From Calidifontibacillus erzurumensis (lineage in GTDB: Bacteria; Bacillota; Bacilli; Bacillales; Bacillaceae_J): 64,000 bases of DNA. Positions 47,554 through 57,259 of this stretch are shown here, piece after piece; position 1 is the first letter of the stretch, and every line of letters starts with the position of its first letter. The DNA lies in NCBI RefSeq assembly GCF_013303125.1, contig NZ_JABTTE010000001.1, positions 62,001 to 126,000 on the forward strand. Direction: 5' to 3'. The notes below the pieces were generated by a model. The model was not told where the DNA came from, did not search any database, and worked only from the letters and a program-made list of their open reading frames with translations. Position numbers and translations under genes: made by a program.

Positions 47554-48660
47554 TTGGAAAAAGAAGGTTTATATTGCCAAGGCTGCGGCGTAAAAATCCA
47601 GACGGAAAATAAAGGAGAAATTGGTTATGCGCCCGCCTCTGCATTAGAACGTGATGTGATCATCTGCCAACGTTGTTTTCGTTTAAAACATTATAATGAA
47701 CTCCAAGCAGTTAAATTAACAGATGATGATTTCTTAAAAATTTTAAATGAAATTGGCAAAACTGATGCCTTAATAGTTAAAATCGTAGATATCTTTGATT
47801 TTAATGGAAGCTGGCTCCCTGGGTTGCATCGTTTTGTCGGGCATAATAAAGTGTTGCTCGTTGGAAACAAAGTTGACTTACTTCCGAAATCGGTTAAAAA
47901 AACAAAACTCATTCATTGGATGAAATATTCTGCAAAAGAGCTTGGTTTAAAACCTGTTGATGTTTTTTTAATTAGTGCAGCTAAAGGAGATGGAGTAAGG
48001 GAACTCGCTCATGCAATCGATGAATTGCGTGAAGGAAAAGATGTGTATGTTGTTGGTTGCACAAATGTAGGTAAGTCTACATTTATTAATAGAATAATAA
48101 AAGAGTACAGTGGTGTAGAGGATGTGATCACCACTTCCCAGTTTCCTGGTACGACGCTCGACTTAATTGATATTCCACTTGATGACGGGAAATCACTATT
48201 TGATACACCAGGCATTATTAATCATCATCAAATGGCTCATTATGTAAGTGAAAAAGGATTAAAAATCATTTCACCGAAAAAGGAAATTAAACCTAAAGTG
48301 TACCAATTAAATGAGCGTCAAACGCTCTTTTTTGGCGGTCTTGCAAGGTTTGACTATATTTCTGGAGGAAGAAAATCATTCACATGCTATGTATCGAATG
48401 AATTGAATATTCATCGGACAAAATTGGAAAAAGCGGATCAAATATATGAAGAACATAAAGGAGAATTGCTTACTCCTCCATTTACTGACGAAGTTCAAGA
48501 TTTCCCTCCTTTTGTTAAACAAGAATTTATGATTCGTGAGTCGAAAACCGACATTGTTTTTCATGGACTAGGCTGGGTTACATGCAATGAAGCTGGTTCG
48601 AAAGTAGTTGCCCATGTGCCAAAAGGTGTTGGCGTAACGATTAGAAAATCTCTCATATAA
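47554..48660 (+). CDS. yqeH: Circularly permuted ribosome-biogenesis GTPase YqeH
   Basis: A 368-residue protein. A zinc finger comes first (CQGCGVKIQ … CQRCFRLKHY), then a GTPase domain in permuted order: G4 NKVDL, G5 SAAKGDG, then G1 GCTNVGKST, G2 and G3 DTPG. The C-terminal region binds RNA. YqeH is essential for 30S subunit assembly. TTG 47554 follows GGGAGG; the upstream in-frame TTG 47539 overlaps yqeG without a ribosome site. Confidence 0.96.
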   Translation: MEKEGLYCQGCGVKIQTENKGEIGYAPASALERDVIICQRCFRLKHYNELQAVKLTDDDFLKILNEIGKTDALIVKIVDIFDFNGSWLPGLHRFVGHNKVLLVGNKVDLLPKSVKKTKLIHWMKYSAKELGLKPVDVFLISAAKGDGVRELAHAIDELREGKDVYVVGCTNVGKSTFINRIIKEYSGVEDVITTSQFPGTTLDLIDIPLDDGKSLFDTPGIINHHQMAHYVSEKGLKIISPKKEIKPKVYQLNERQTLFFGGLARFDYISGGRKSFTCYVSNELNIHRTKLEKADQIYEEHKGELLTPPFTDEVQDFPPFVKQEFMIRESKTDIVFHGLGWVTCNEAGSKVVAHVPKGVGVTIRKSLI

Positions 48661-48684
48661 TTTTTAGAACAGGATGGAGATACG

Positions 48685-49524
48685 ATGGGGAAATTATTCG
48701 GATTATTGGGTCACCCGGTTGGTCATTCATTATCACCGATCATGCATAATGACCAGTTTGCACATCTTGGATTGGATTGTCATTATACCGCATTTGATGT
48801 TTTGCCGGAGCAATTGGAAAACGCGGTAAAGGGGATTCGTGCACTTGGAATAGCCGGTTTTAATGTGACGATTCCACATAAAGTTCAGGTGATGGAATAT
48901 TTAGATGAAATTGATGAAGAAGCAAGGCAAATTGGAGCGGTCAATACGGTTGTCAATAATAATGGTACTTTGATCGGCTATAATACCGATGGGAAAGGTT
49001 TTGCCGTATCGCTTGAAAAATTAGCAGGTGAAAACTTTTTAAAGAAAAAAATATTGCTCATCGGTGCTGGGGGAGCAGCACGAGGAATTTATGTTACGTT
49101 GGCGAGAATGGGGGCAAAAAATATTGATATTGCTAATCGCACAGTTTCGAAGGCAATAGAATTGATCGAAACAAATCAATTTCCGCTTCATTCTAAAGCA
49201 TTTGCAATAGATGAAGCTGAAGAGATGCTCGCAGAATATGAAATTGTCATCAATACAACTTCCGTCGGGATGAGTCCTCATATAGATCACAAGCCTCTTT
49301 CATTAAAAAATATGAAAGCTGGTACGATTTTGAGCGATATTATATATAATCCGTTCGAAACGAACTGGTTAAAAGAAGGGAAACGTTTAGGTGCAATTAC
49401 ACAAAATGGGATTGGCATGTTCGTCCGTCAAGGTGCATTAGCATTTGAGCTTTGGACGAATATAAAGCCTGATTATGATCGTATGGAACAAATCGTTATT
49501 CAACAGCTTAGAGGAGGAAAATAA
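48685..49524 (+). CDS. aroE: Shikimate dehydrogenase
   Basis: A 279-residue NADP-dependent enzyme converting 3-dehydroshikimate to shikimate in aromatic amino acid synthesis. GHPVGHSLSPIMHN binds the substrate, NVTIPHK holds the catalytic Lys, and LLIGAGGAARGI is the cofactor loop; NTTSVGMSP follows. Length is normal. Its place between a ribosome GTPase and an RNA-binding protein is conserved in Bacilli. Confidence 0.97.
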   Translation: MGKLFGLLGHPVGHSLSPIMHNDQFAHLGLDCHYTAFDVLPEQLENAVKGIRALGIAGFNVTIPHKVQVMEYLDEIDEEARQIGAVNTVVNNNGTLIGYNTDGKGFAVSLEKLAGENFLKKKILLIGAGGAARGIYVTLARMGAKNIDIANRTVSKAIELIETNQFPLHSKAFAIDEAEEMLAEYEIVINTTSVGMSPHIDHKPLSLKNMKAGTILSDIIYNPFETNWLKEGKRLGAITQNGIGMFVRQGALAFELWTNIKPDYDRMEQIVIQQLRGGK

Positions 49525-49525
49525 A

Positions 49526-49816
49526 TTGTTAACAGGTAAACAAAAACGTTTTTTACGTTCGCTAGCCCATCATTTAAATCCAATTTTTCAAGTGGGCAAA
49601 GGCGGAGTGAACGCAAATATGGTTAAACAAATAGGAGAAGCTCTAGAAGCACGAGAATTAATAAAGGTAAGTGTCTTGCAAAATTGTGAATATTCTAAGG
49701 ATGAAGTGGCTGAACAATTGGCAAGCGGCGCAAATGCTGAAGTTGTACAAATTATCGGAAATACAATTGTTCTTTATAAAGAATCAGTGGAAAACAAACA
49801 AATTCGTCTCCCATAA
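49526..49816 (+). CDS. yqeI: RNA-binding protein YqeI (YhbY/CRM domain)
   Basis: A 96-residue single CRM (YhbY) domain, the same length as B. subtilis YqeI. KQKRFLRSLAHHLNPIFQVG plus KGG holds the R-x-L-x-x-x-A-H-x-L-x-P and G-K-G-G RNA-binding motifs. Probably acts in 50S assembly. TTG 49526 follows GGAGGA, only one base after the aroE stop; the longer frame from 49475 is rejected. Confidence 0.95.
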   Translation: MLTGKQKRFLRSLAHHLNPIFQVGKGGVNANMVKQIGEALEARELIKVSVLQNCEYSKDEVAEQLASGANAEVVQIIGNTIVLYKESVENKQIRLP

Positions 49817-49837
49817 GAAAAAGAAGGGACTGGTATT

Positions 49838-50443
49838 ATGAAAAAAGTGGGGATCTTGGGCGGTACCTTTGACCCTCCGCATAACGGACATTTAATTATC
49901 GCCCAAGAAGTGTTATCGGTATTGAAACTTGATGAAATATGGTTTATGCCGAATAATATACCACCCCATAAAGGAAAAGTAGTAACGAAAGGTGAAGACC
50001 GCCTAGAAATGGTTAAACAGGCCATTTTTGATAATGAAAATTTTAAAGCAGAGCCAATAGAACTTGAACGGCCGGGACCTTCCTATACATATGATACGAT
50101 GATCATATTAAAAGAAAGGTATCCTGATATTGATTTTTATTTTATTATTGGTGCGGATATGGTTGAATATTTGCCGAAATGGTATCGGATCAATGACTTA
50201 ATGAAGCATGTTCATTTTGTAGGGGTCAAAAGACCTGGGTATGAAATAACGTCAACATTTGAAATCATTGAAGTGGAAGTACCGGAGTTCAATATTTCCT
50301 CTTCACAGTTGCGCCGTCGTTTTCGAACGAAACAAAATACAAGGTATTATTTACCTGATCAAGTAAGACATTATATTGAGGAGAAAAATCTATATGGATC
50401 GACAGAAAGCACTTCAAATTGTAAAAAAACAATTGACGGATAA
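49838..50443 (+). CDS. nadD: Nicotinate-nucleotide adenylyltransferase
   Basis: A 201-residue NaMN adenylyltransferase. [15 protein letters not shown] has the T/HxGH nucleotidyl motif, and ISSSQLRRR is the S-x-S-S-x-x-R motif. It makes deamido-NAD in NAD synthesis. The C terminus extends about 12 residues beyond the usual end and overlaps yqeK by about 50 bases. Confidence 0.96.
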   Translation: MKKVGILGGTFDPPHNGHLIIAQEVLSVLKLDEIWFMPNNIPPHKGKVVTKGEDRLEMVKQAIFDNENFKAEPIELERPGPSYTYDTMIILKERYPDIDFYFIIGADMVEYLPKWYRINDLMKHVHFVGVKRPGYEITSTFEIIEVEVPEFNISSSQLRRRFRTKQNTRYYLPDQVRHYIEEKNLYGSTESTSNCKKTIDG

Positions 50444-50975
50444 ACGATACGAACATACGATTGGTGTGATGGAAACATCAATCCAATTGGCAAAAAAATA
50501 TGGAGCAGATGTAAAGAAAGCGGAACTCGCAGCAATTTTTCATGATTATGCAAAATTTCGTCCAAAAGAGGAAATGGAAAAGATTATTATCTCACAAAAA
50601 CTGCCAAGTCAATTATTAGATTATCATTCCGAACTTTGGCATGCACCGGTCGGCGCCTATTTAGTTAAGGAGGAAGCGGGGATCGATGACGAAGAAATTT
50701 TGCAGGCAATCCGATATCATACGACCGGAAATAAAGATATGACTTTGCTTGATAAAATAGTCTTTCTGGCTGACTATATTGAACCGGGCCGTAAATTTCC
50801 GGGGGTTGATCATGTTCGGGAGCTGAGTCAGCAAAGTTTGGATAAAGCCGTGATCCAAGCATTAAAAAATACAATCAAGTTTCTCTTAGACAAAAATCAA
50901 TTAATTTATCCAGATACTTTGGAAACATACAACTCATTAATGAAGAAACAACAGATGAAGGAGGATTTTAATTGA
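50394..50975 (+). CDS. yqeK: HD-domain diadenosine tetraphosphatase YqeK
   Basis: A 193-residue HD-domain protein: H in [10 protein letters not shown], the HD pair in [11 protein letters not shown] in AVRYHTT-like AIRYHTTGN and D in [13 protein letters not shown]. YqeK hydrolyses Ap4A symmetrically to ADP. ATG 50394 lies 10 bases after GAGGAG and inside the 3' end of nadD. Confidence 0.94.
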   Translation: MDRQKALQIVKKQLTDKRYEHTIGVMETSIQLAKKYGADVKKAELAAIFHDYAKFRPKEEMEKIIISQKLPSQLLDYHSELWHAPVGAYLVKEEAGIDDEEILQAIRYHTTGNKDMTLLDKIVFLADYIEPGRKFPGVDHVRELSQQSLDKAVIQALKNTIKFLLDKNQLIYPDTLETYNSLMKKQQMKEDFN

Positions 50976-51329
50976 ATGATTGAAAAAGATATTATGCTAA
51001 TTGCGGCTAAAGCGTGTGATTCAAAAAAAGCTGAAGATATCACTGTTTTAGATATGCGGGGCGTTTCATTAGTTGCAGACTTTTTTATCATTTGCCACGG
51101 GAATTCTGAAAAGCAAGTGCAAGCCATTGCACGAGAAGTAAAAGAAAAGGCACAAGAAAATAATGTCAACATAAAACGGCTGGAAGGATATGATGAAGCA
51201 CGTTGGGTGTTAGTTGACTTAGGCGATACAATCGTTCATATTTTCCACCGTGATGAAAGAATATATTATAATTTAGAGAGGTTGTGGGGAGATGCCCCGC
51301 GCGTCGATATTCAAGAAAGACTTGCATAA
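50976..51329 (+). CDS. rsfS: Ribosomal silencing factor RsfS
   Basis: A 117-residue RsfS/Iojap protein: KAEDITVLDMRGVSLVADFF, ICHGNSEKQVQAIA and RWVLVDLGDTIVHIFHRDER are family hallmarks. It binds ribosomal protein uL14 and blocks subunit joining when nutrients are short. AAGGAGG lies upstream, and the ATG directly follows the yqeK stop. Confidence 0.96.
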   Translation: MIEKDIMLIAAKACDSKKAEDITVLDMRGVSLVADFFIICHGNSEKQVQAIAREVKEKAQENNVNIKRLEGYDEARWVLVDLGDTIVHIFHRDERIYYNLERLWGDAPRVDIQERLA

Positions 51330-51330
51330 A

Positions 51331-52080
51331 ATGGGTTATCAACAATTTGCGCATATTTATGACCAATTGATGGAAGACGCCCCTTATGAACAATGGCTTG
51401 CTTTTATATTAAAAAATTGGCAACTAAATGGAAATGGCGGAAAACGTCTATTAGATCTTGGTTGCGGTACGGGAACATTGTCCATTCTGTTGGCAGAAAA
51501 AGGTTTCGAAGTGACTGGCATTGATTTGTCTGAGGATATGCTTGCGATAGCACAGGCGAAAACATTTGAAGCGGGTGTTCATGTTTCTTATTTTCAACAA
51601 GATATGAGAGATTTATCAGGTTTTGAGCCTTTTGATATGATTGGCATTTTTTGTGACGCACTCAATTACTTAAAAACGGAAAAAGATGTGCAAACAACAT
51701 TTGCGAACATTTACGAGCATTTGTCTATAGATGGTTTATTGTTATTTGATGTGCATTCCGTATATAAAATGGAAACAGTATTTAAAGGACAAACCTTCTC
51801 CAGTACAGATGATGATGTTTCATATATTTGGAATTGTTTTGCTGGTGACGAGCTTTATTCAGTAGAGCATGAGTTAACATTCTTTGTAAAAGATGAAGAC
51901 TGTTACCGACGTTTTGATGAATATCATTATCAAAGGACATTTCCTGTTGAAGTGTACCGGGAATGGCTTGAAAACACGGGTTTTAAAGTGGTATCTATTA
52001 CAGCTGATTTTACGGAAAAAAGCCCTTTGGAAATGTCTGAACGTATATTTTTTGTAGCTAAAAAAATTAAGCAAAACTAA
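51331..52080 (+). CDS. yqeM: Class I SAM methyltransferase YqeM
   Basis: A 249-residue protein. Motif I is RLLDLGCGTGTLSILLAEKG, then VTGIDLSEDML and FDMIGIFCDALNYL. Orthologous to B. subtilis YqeM, whose target is unknown. I chose ATG 51331 because the family starts at M-x-Y-x-x-F-A-x-x-Y-D; ATG 51292 would overlap rsfS by 38 bases and sits too close to GGGGAG. Confidence 0.9.
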   Translation: MGYQQFAHIYDQLMEDAPYEQWLAFILKNWQLNGNGGKRLLDLGCGTGTLSILLAEKGFEVTGIDLSEDMLAIAQAKTFEAGVHVSYFQQDMRDLSGFEPFDMIGIFCDALNYLKTEKDVQTTFANIYEHLSIDGLLLFDVHSVYKMETVFKGQTFSSTDDDVSYIWNCFAGDELYSVEHELTFFVKDEDCYRRFDEYHYQRTFPVEVYREWLENTGFKVVSITADFTEKSPLEMSERIFFVAKKIKQN

Positions 52081-52109
52081 AAACCGAGGATGATTTTCTC
52101 GGTTTTATA
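52079..52109 (+). terminator. Terminator after yqeM
   Basis: AAAACCGAG and CTCGGTTTT form a perfect 9-bp stem followed by a T-rich run. It closes the yqeG–yqeM operon. Confidence 0.9.
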
Positions 52110-52151
52110 TTTTTTTATTTCAGCAGGAAAAAATCGAAAGATGGAGAATGT

Positions 52152-52973
52152 TTATAAACAAAATTGTTCATTAATTTTTTCTTTTTCTTGCTGAAATTTT
52201 GCATGTGTTTGTTGAATGACATGATGAAATAAATCACCGATTTCCTCTTCCAACACTTTTATTCCTTCACCGGTGATCCCGCCTTTTACACAAACTTTTT
52301 CTTGCAATGTTTCTAATGTGTATACTTCCTGTTCGATGAGTTGCCCTAATCCAATAATCATTTTAGTAGCCAATAAAGTTGCTTGCTCTTTTGAAATTTC
52401 TGTTTCACTAACAGCCGCATCGATAAACCGCCGAAGCAAAAAAGTAAAAAAAGCCGGTCCACAGCTCGTAATGTCTGAAGCAATTCTTGTTATATTTTCT
52501 TCAATTGTTACAGGAGTTGAAATTTTTGACATCAATTGTTCAATGAAATGCTGGTGGTGAATCGGACATTTTTCTCCGAAAGTTAACAATGTGTTTCCAT
52601 ATAAAACACGATTATTGATGCTCGGGATGACTCGAACAACTGTACAGGGTACAATCGATTCTAGTTGTTTAACGCTAATCGGACTTGTTATGGAAATAAT
52701 GCATTGTTCTTGTCTTAAAAATGGCTCAATTTCTCTTAATAAAGGATAAATATCTAAAGGTTTTATACATATAAAAATATATTGTGTATGATTCACAATA
52801 TCCTTTGCCGTATCAACGACATGAATGTTGGGATATTCTTTCTGAATTTGTTCAGCTTTTTCTTTTGTTCGATTCATAATATATAAATTCTGCTCTTTTA
52901 TTGCAGATGATTTGATAAATGCTTCAATCAGAATTTTTCCCATATTACCTGTTCCTATGATTCCTACGTTCAC
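52152..52973 (-). CDS. comER: Late competence protein ComER (P5C reductase-like)
   Basis: A 273-residue protein with an NAD(P)-binding start MNVGIIGTGNMGKILIEAF and the pyrroline-5-carboxylate reductase layout, ending in VCVKGGITGEGIKVLEEE. ComER is divergent from comEA in B. subtilis and is not needed for DNA uptake; the enzyme substrate is unproven and proline synthesis is a possibility. AGGGGGG precedes the ATG at 52973. Confidence 0.93.
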   Translation of the reverse strand: MNVGIIGTGNMGKILIEAFIKSSAIKEQNLYIMNRTKEKAEQIQKEYPNIHVVDTAKDIVNHTQYIFICIKPLDIYPLLREIEPFLRQEQCIISITSPISVKQLESIVPCTVVRVIPSINNRVLYGNTLLTFGEKCPIHHQHFIEQLMSKISTPVTIEENITRIASDITSCGPAFFTFLLRRFIDAAVSETEISKEQATLLATKMIIGLGQLIEQEVYTLETLQEKVCVKGGITGEGIKVLEEEIGDLFHHVIQQTHAKFQQEKEKINEQFCL

Positions 52974-53072
52974 AATAATCCCCCCTTACTTGCAAACAAT
53001 CCTTTATTCATGCTTATGCTTTCAGTTTAGAATTTATGAATGTGTTATAAATGGAAGGAGAATTGATCGATC

Positions 53073-53702
53073 GTGCAAAAATGGTTTTCAAATAGGAATC
53101 TTTTCCTCATCATCGTTTTATTGATATTAATTATTTTTTTTATTCTCCATCGCTTTCAAAGTGATGAAGATAACCTAAATTCCGACTTAGGGTTTGTTGA
53201 AGTACAAAATCAGGAAATGCCATTGCCGGAAGAATTGATGGATCAAGAAAAAAACAAAGGAATAGATTCATGCCCTCTTTTTGTTGATATAAAAGGTGCG
53301 GTTGTAAAACCAGGTGTTTACCAATTGGAGGAAAACAGCCGTGTTCTTGATGCAATTGAAAAAGCTGGGGGATTTTTAGCTGATGCTGACCAAATGAAAA
53401 TTAATTTGGCTGCACGAGTCGTTGATGAAATGGTCATCTATGTCCCGAAGATTGGTGAACAAATGGTGGATAAGACGGAACACGTAGTATTTAATAATAC
53501 AGATGATGGTAAAATCGATATTAATCGTGCGACAAAAGAAGAATTGGAACAATTGCCTGGAATTGGTCCTTCAAAAGCAGCCAGTATTATTTCCTATCGG
53601 GAAGAGAACGGTTTTTTTAAAACGATTGAGGAATTGATAAATGTTACGGGTATTGGAGAAAAATCGTTTGCGCTCATTAAAGATCATATTAAAGTTCGTT
53701 AA
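53073..53702 (+). CDS. comEA: Competence DNA receptor ComEA
   Basis: A 209-residue protein: membrane helix (about 8-25), a SLBB-like domain (DIKGAVVKPGVYQLEENSRV; VDEMVIYVPKIGE), then a helix-hairpin-helix pair (INRATKEELEQLPGIGPSKA; IEELINVTGIGEKSFALI) that binds double-stranded DNA on the outside. Needed for transformation. GTG 53073 follows AAGGAG. Confidence 0.96.
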   Translation: MQKWFSNRNLFLIIVLLILIIFFILHRFQSDEDNLNSDLGFVEVQNQEMPLPEELMDQEKNKGIDSCPLFVDIKGAVVKPGVYQLEENSRVLDAIEKAGGFLADADQMKINLAARVVDEMVIYVPKIGEQMVDKTEHVVFNNTDDGKIDINRATKEELEQLPGIGPSKAASIISYREENGFFKTIEELINVTGIGEKSFALIKDHIKVR

Positions 53703-53780
53703 TTAGAAAGCGGTTGACGGTGTTAATTTTTGCTAGCTAAAATGAGAGTAATAGTGAGCTTTAAATGGAGGAGAATGTAA

Positions 53781-54350
53781 ATGAATCGTGTTTCATGGGA
53801 TCAATACTTTATGGCGCAAAGTCATCTTTTAGCTTTAAGAAGTACATGTGAGCGCCTTCGTGTTGGAGCAACAATTGTTAGAGATAAACGGATCATTGCC
53901 GGTGGTTATAATGGGTCTTTATCAGGTCAAGCCCATTGTATCGATGAAGGTTGTTATATCATTGATAATCATTGCATGAGGACAATTCATGCTGAAATGA
54001 ATGCCATATTACAATGTGCCAAGTTCGGTGTTCAAACGGAAGGTGCAGAAATTTATGTCACCCATTTTCCATGTATACATTGTACAAAAGCGATTATTCA
54101 AAGTGGAATTAAAGCAATTTATTATGCGAATGATTATAAAAACCATCCTTATGCGCTCGAAATCATACAAAAAGCTAATGTGAAATGTCAGAAAGTCGCA
54201 CTAGATGGCATGGTCATTGATACAAAAAGCAAGGAAAAGAGAATATTTGTTGAGAGTCTCATTCAAAAACTAGCCGACCAAGGAATATGTGACGATGAAA
54301 TTAAATTATTGAAAGAAAAAAGCGATCGTTTATTTAATTCTTATTTTTAG
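53781..54350 (+). CDS. comEB: dCMP deaminase ComEB
   Basis: A 189-residue zinc deaminase: HAEMNAI has the zinc His and catalytic Glu, and FPCIHCTKAI the two zinc Cys. It converts dCMP to dUMP. It is not required for transformation though it lies in the comE operon. TGGAGGAG precedes ATG 53781. Confidence 0.96.
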   Translation: MNRVSWDQYFMAQSHLLALRSTCERLRVGATIVRDKRIIAGGYNGSLSGQAHCIDEGCYIIDNHCMRTIHAEMNAILQCAKFGVQTEGAEIYVTHFPCIHCTKAIIQSGIKAIYYANDYKNHPYALEIIQKANVKCQKVALDGMVIDTKSKEKRIFVESLIQKLADQGICDDEIKLLKEKSDRLFNSYF

Positions 54351-54368
54351 CTAAGGAGGTGGCCAGTC

Positions 54369-56690
54369 TTGCAAGGAAAATGGATATACGTTGCTTTTTC
54401 CGCTTTTCTTGGGTTGATGGCTGCCCTTTATAATTTTCATTATAGTCTTGTAATCATTGCCATCCTTTATTTAATTTGGATTGCTTTCAATGAAAACCGG
54501 GTTTCCCTTTTCTTTGTTTGCTCATTTTGGTTAGTATTGTGTGCAATTTTATTTTTGTGGACAAACGAGCGTAATGTTTCTCATTTAACTGGAGAAGAAA
54601 CATCATTTAAAGGTGTCATTAAGACAATTCCAACTATTGATGGAGACCGTGTCACTTTCATCTATCAACTCCCCTCGAAAGAAAAACTTCAAGTATCATA
54701 TCGAATCAAAACAGCTGATGAAAAAAATGAATTGAGCCGTCTGCAAGTGGGCATGAGCTGCCGTTTAAAAGGGCAATTAACAATTCCTCAAAAAGCTAGA
54801 AATTTTTCCGCTTTTGATTATCAAAAATTTTTATTCTATAAACGGATCCATTGGCTTTTCATACCGGATACGGTTTCTCTTTCCCATTGTACTCCTTCAA
54901 CAGGTTACAAATATTTTCTCCAAAAATGGAGGGCCACCCAGCTTTCATTTATTAAAGACCATTTTCCAGAACATACGGTTGGTTTTGTTCAAGCGTTAAT
55001 TTTTGGCGAACAAGAGGAAATGAGCAAAGAAGTTCAAAAAGATTTTCTCCAATTTGGTTTATCACATCTTTTAGCGATTTCCGGATCCCATGTTGTATTG
55101 ATTGTTGCTGTATGTTTTTATATGTTCGTTCGTTTAGGAGTGCGGCGTGAACGAGCGTTTATGATTATTTTTTGTTCCTTGCCAATTTATATGATTTTAA
55201 CCGGATGTTCCCCATCGGTTGTAAGAGCCTGCTTGGCGGCGATGCTCGTTTTAGTATCGCAAATACAGAAATTTAAAATTCCACCGTTAGATGTAGCAAG
55301 CCTCGTTTTTTTAGTAATGGTTTTACTCAACCCGTATTACATCCTAGACATTGGCTTTCAGCTTTCTTTTATTGTAAGTTTTACACTTATTCTATCTTCA
55401 CAAATCATCTCTTCTTACGAAAAAGATTGGCAAAAATTAGTTGTTGTTACTGTAGTTGCTCAATTTAGTTCTTTACCGCTTGTTTTGTATTATAATTTTG
55501 AATTTTCATTGCTAAGTTTTCCCCTCAATTTTCTTTTTGTACCATTTCTATCTATTATCATTCTACCGCTCTCACTTTTTTCATTTATAGCAAGCCATTT
55601 GTTTGAACCATTTGGTGATTTTTTAATTTCATTTCTTTCTATACTGATTAATTATGCTGTTTCTTTTCTAGAAGAAATACGATATTTTTCACAGTTTACA
55701 CTTCTAACTTTTGGAAAGCCTGAACGATTCTTTGTAGTCATTGAATATATCGTTATCATTTATTTTTTTAAAAGTTGGGAAATGTTTGGATTGAGGCCTC
55801 AACAAATGAAAAAAGCAGTTCTTTTATTGTTGGTCACTTTTTCTGTACACTTGTTTTCGCCTTATTTTTCAAAGGAAGGAAAAATTACGATGATTGATGT
55901 TGGACAAGGGGATAGCATTCTTATTGAGCTCCCTTTTCGTCAAGCAGTCTATTTGGTTGATACTGGCGGACAAGTTTCTTTATCAAAAGAAAAATGGCAA
56001 GAAAGGAAAAAGACCTTTGATGTCGGGGAAGATATTTTAGTGCCGCTGTTAAAAGCGAAGGGAATTCACAAGATTGACAAATTAATATTAACTCATAGTG
56101 ACTGGGACCATATTGGGGGAACTAAAGCTATTCTTCACCATTTTAATGTAAAGGAGGTCATGCTTGGGAGAAATGAAATCTTTTCTATGGACAATGCATT
56201 ATTAAATATATTAGGTGATGATGAACGTGCTAATAGACCGATCATTCAATTTGTAAAGAAAGGAGATTATTGGAATGAAGCTGGGCTTACATTTTATGTA
56301 TTAGGCCCGGACGGCACTGAATTCAACGGAAATGACCGTTCGATTGTTCTTTTTACTAAACTAGGAGGCCTCCGCTGGCTATTTACAGGAGATTTAGAAA
56401 AAGAAGGGGAATGGAAATTGCTTCAAGCATATCCGTATTTAAAAACAGATGTCCTAAAGGTCGGCCACCACGGCAGCAAGACTTCAACGACGGAACCTTT
56501 TATTCAACAAATTGAACCAAAAATCGCCCTCATTTCTGTTGGTGAAAATAATCGTTTTGGTCATCCCCATCCAGAGGTGATCGATTTATTAAAGAAGAAT
56601 AAGGTGAAAGTTCTAAGAACTGATGAAAATGGTTCCATTAGTTATAAATTTATTGGCAATAAAGGAACGTTTGAATGGTTATTGCCATAA
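54369..56690 (+). CDS. comEC: Competence DNA channel ComEC
   Basis: A 773-residue protein. N-terminal helices and the OB-like DUF4131 region (about 1-190), the competence membrane domain (about 200-470; FGLSHLLAISGSHVVLIVAV), and a C-terminal metallo-beta-lactamase-like domain (about 500-770) with MIDVGQGDSILIE, LTHSDWDHIGG and VGHHGSKTST. It is the transmembrane channel for single-stranded DNA, and the C-terminal domain is the proposed nuclease. TTG 54369 follows AAGGAGGTGG. Complete length. Confidence 0.96.
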   Translation: MQGKWIYVAFSAFLGLMAALYNFHYSLVIIAILYLIWIAFNENRVSLFFVCSFWLVLCAILFLWTNERNVSHLTGEETSFKGVIKTIPTIDGDRVTFIYQLPSKEKLQVSYRIKTADEKNELSRLQVGMSCRLKGQLTIPQKARNFSAFDYQKFLFYKRIHWLFIPDTVSLSHCTPSTGYKYFLQKWRATQLSFIKDHFPEHTVGFVQALIFGEQEEMSKEVQKDFLQFGLSHLLAISGSHVVLIVAVCFYMFVRLGVRRERAFMIIFCSLPIYMILTGCSPSVVRACLAAMLVLVSQIQKFKIPPLDVASLVFLVMVLLNPYYILDIGFQLSFIVSFTLILSSQIISSYEKDWQKLVVVTVVAQFSSLPLVLYYNFEFSLLSFPLNFLFVPFLSIIILPLSLFSFIASHLFEPFGDFLISFLSILINYAVSFLEEIRYFSQFTLLTFGKPERFFVVIEYIVIIYFFKSWEMFGLRPQQMKKAVLLLLVTFSVHLFSPYFSKEGKITMIDVGQGDSILIELPFRQAVYLVDTGGQVSLSKEKWQERKKTFDVGEDILVPLLKAKGIHKIDKLILTHSDWDHIGGTKAILHHFNVKEVMLGRNEIFSMDNALLNILGDDERANRPIIQFVKKGDYWNEAGLTFYVLGPDGTEFNGNDRSIVLFTKLGGLRWLFTGDLEKEGEWKLLQAYPYLKTDVLKVGHHGSKTSTTEPFIQQIEPKIALISVGENNRFGHPHPEVIDLLKKNKVKVLRTDENGSISYKFIGNKGTFEWLLP

Positions 56691-56728
56691 TATAAATCAG
56701 CAATGATTGCAAAATTCCAATAAAAATA

Positions 56729-56755
56729 AAAAGACTGCTTCCCGCAGTCCTTTTC
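56729..56755. terminator. Terminator between comEC and yqzM
   Basis: AAGACTGC and GCAGTCCTT form the stem with T or A runs on both sides. Confidence 0.8.
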
Positions 56756-56792
56756 TACCACTAAAGGATATGTTCTTTTCCATTCACTTCTT

Positions 56793-56924
56793 TTATCCAA
56801 CAGTTTTGATAACAGTGGCGATAATAAAAATAGTAACAAAAAATCCGAATGAAGCGATAAATCCAACAGCTGAATCAACCGCATCGTTACGTTTGCTTTG
56901 TACATCCTTTTCAAATTCGTTCAT
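56793..56924 (-). CDS. yqzM: Small membrane protein YqzM
   Basis: A 43-residue protein reading MNEFEKDVQSKRNDAVDS, then a single membrane helix AVGFIASFGFFVTIFIIATV. It agrees almost residue for residue with the B. subtilis YqzM sequence as I recall it. Role unknown. GGGAGGG precedes ATG 56924. Confidence 0.93.
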   Translation of the reverse strand: MNEFEKDVQSKRNDAVDSAVGFIASFGFFVTIFIIATVIKTVG

Positions 56925-57081
56925 CTAAATCCCTCCCATATTGACATTTTTAGTATAAGCGAAGTGATGAAAAAAATCCATAATATTAGGGAAAATAGTA
57001 TTTCTTTTTCACGAAATGACAAGAGTTGTCATCAATATGTTTTTCAAAATTAGCACAAGATAATTTCAAAGGTACAACCGT

Positions 57082-57154
57082 TGAATAGAATGGAACCCGG
57101 GCCTTTCTATTCAGCGTTTATTATAAAGGGAGGGGTTGATGAATTCAACTCCTC
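57082..57154 (+). repeat. Two inverted repeats in the holA upstream region
   Basis: TGAATAGAA (57082-57090) pairs with TTCTATTCA (57105-57113) around a loop with CCCGGG. GAGGGGTTGA (57130-57139) pairs with TCAACTCCTC (57145-57154). They lie in the 335-base yqzM–holA gap; the rest of the gap shows nothing I recognise. Confidence 0.6.
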
Positions 57155-57259
57155 TCAATGGTTTTATTTCAATGTACCGCATTCACTTCAAACTTCCATC
57201 TTGTCAAAAGTATAACAACCGTCTAGCATAAAGATATTGATGGATGGAGGTGTAATTGG

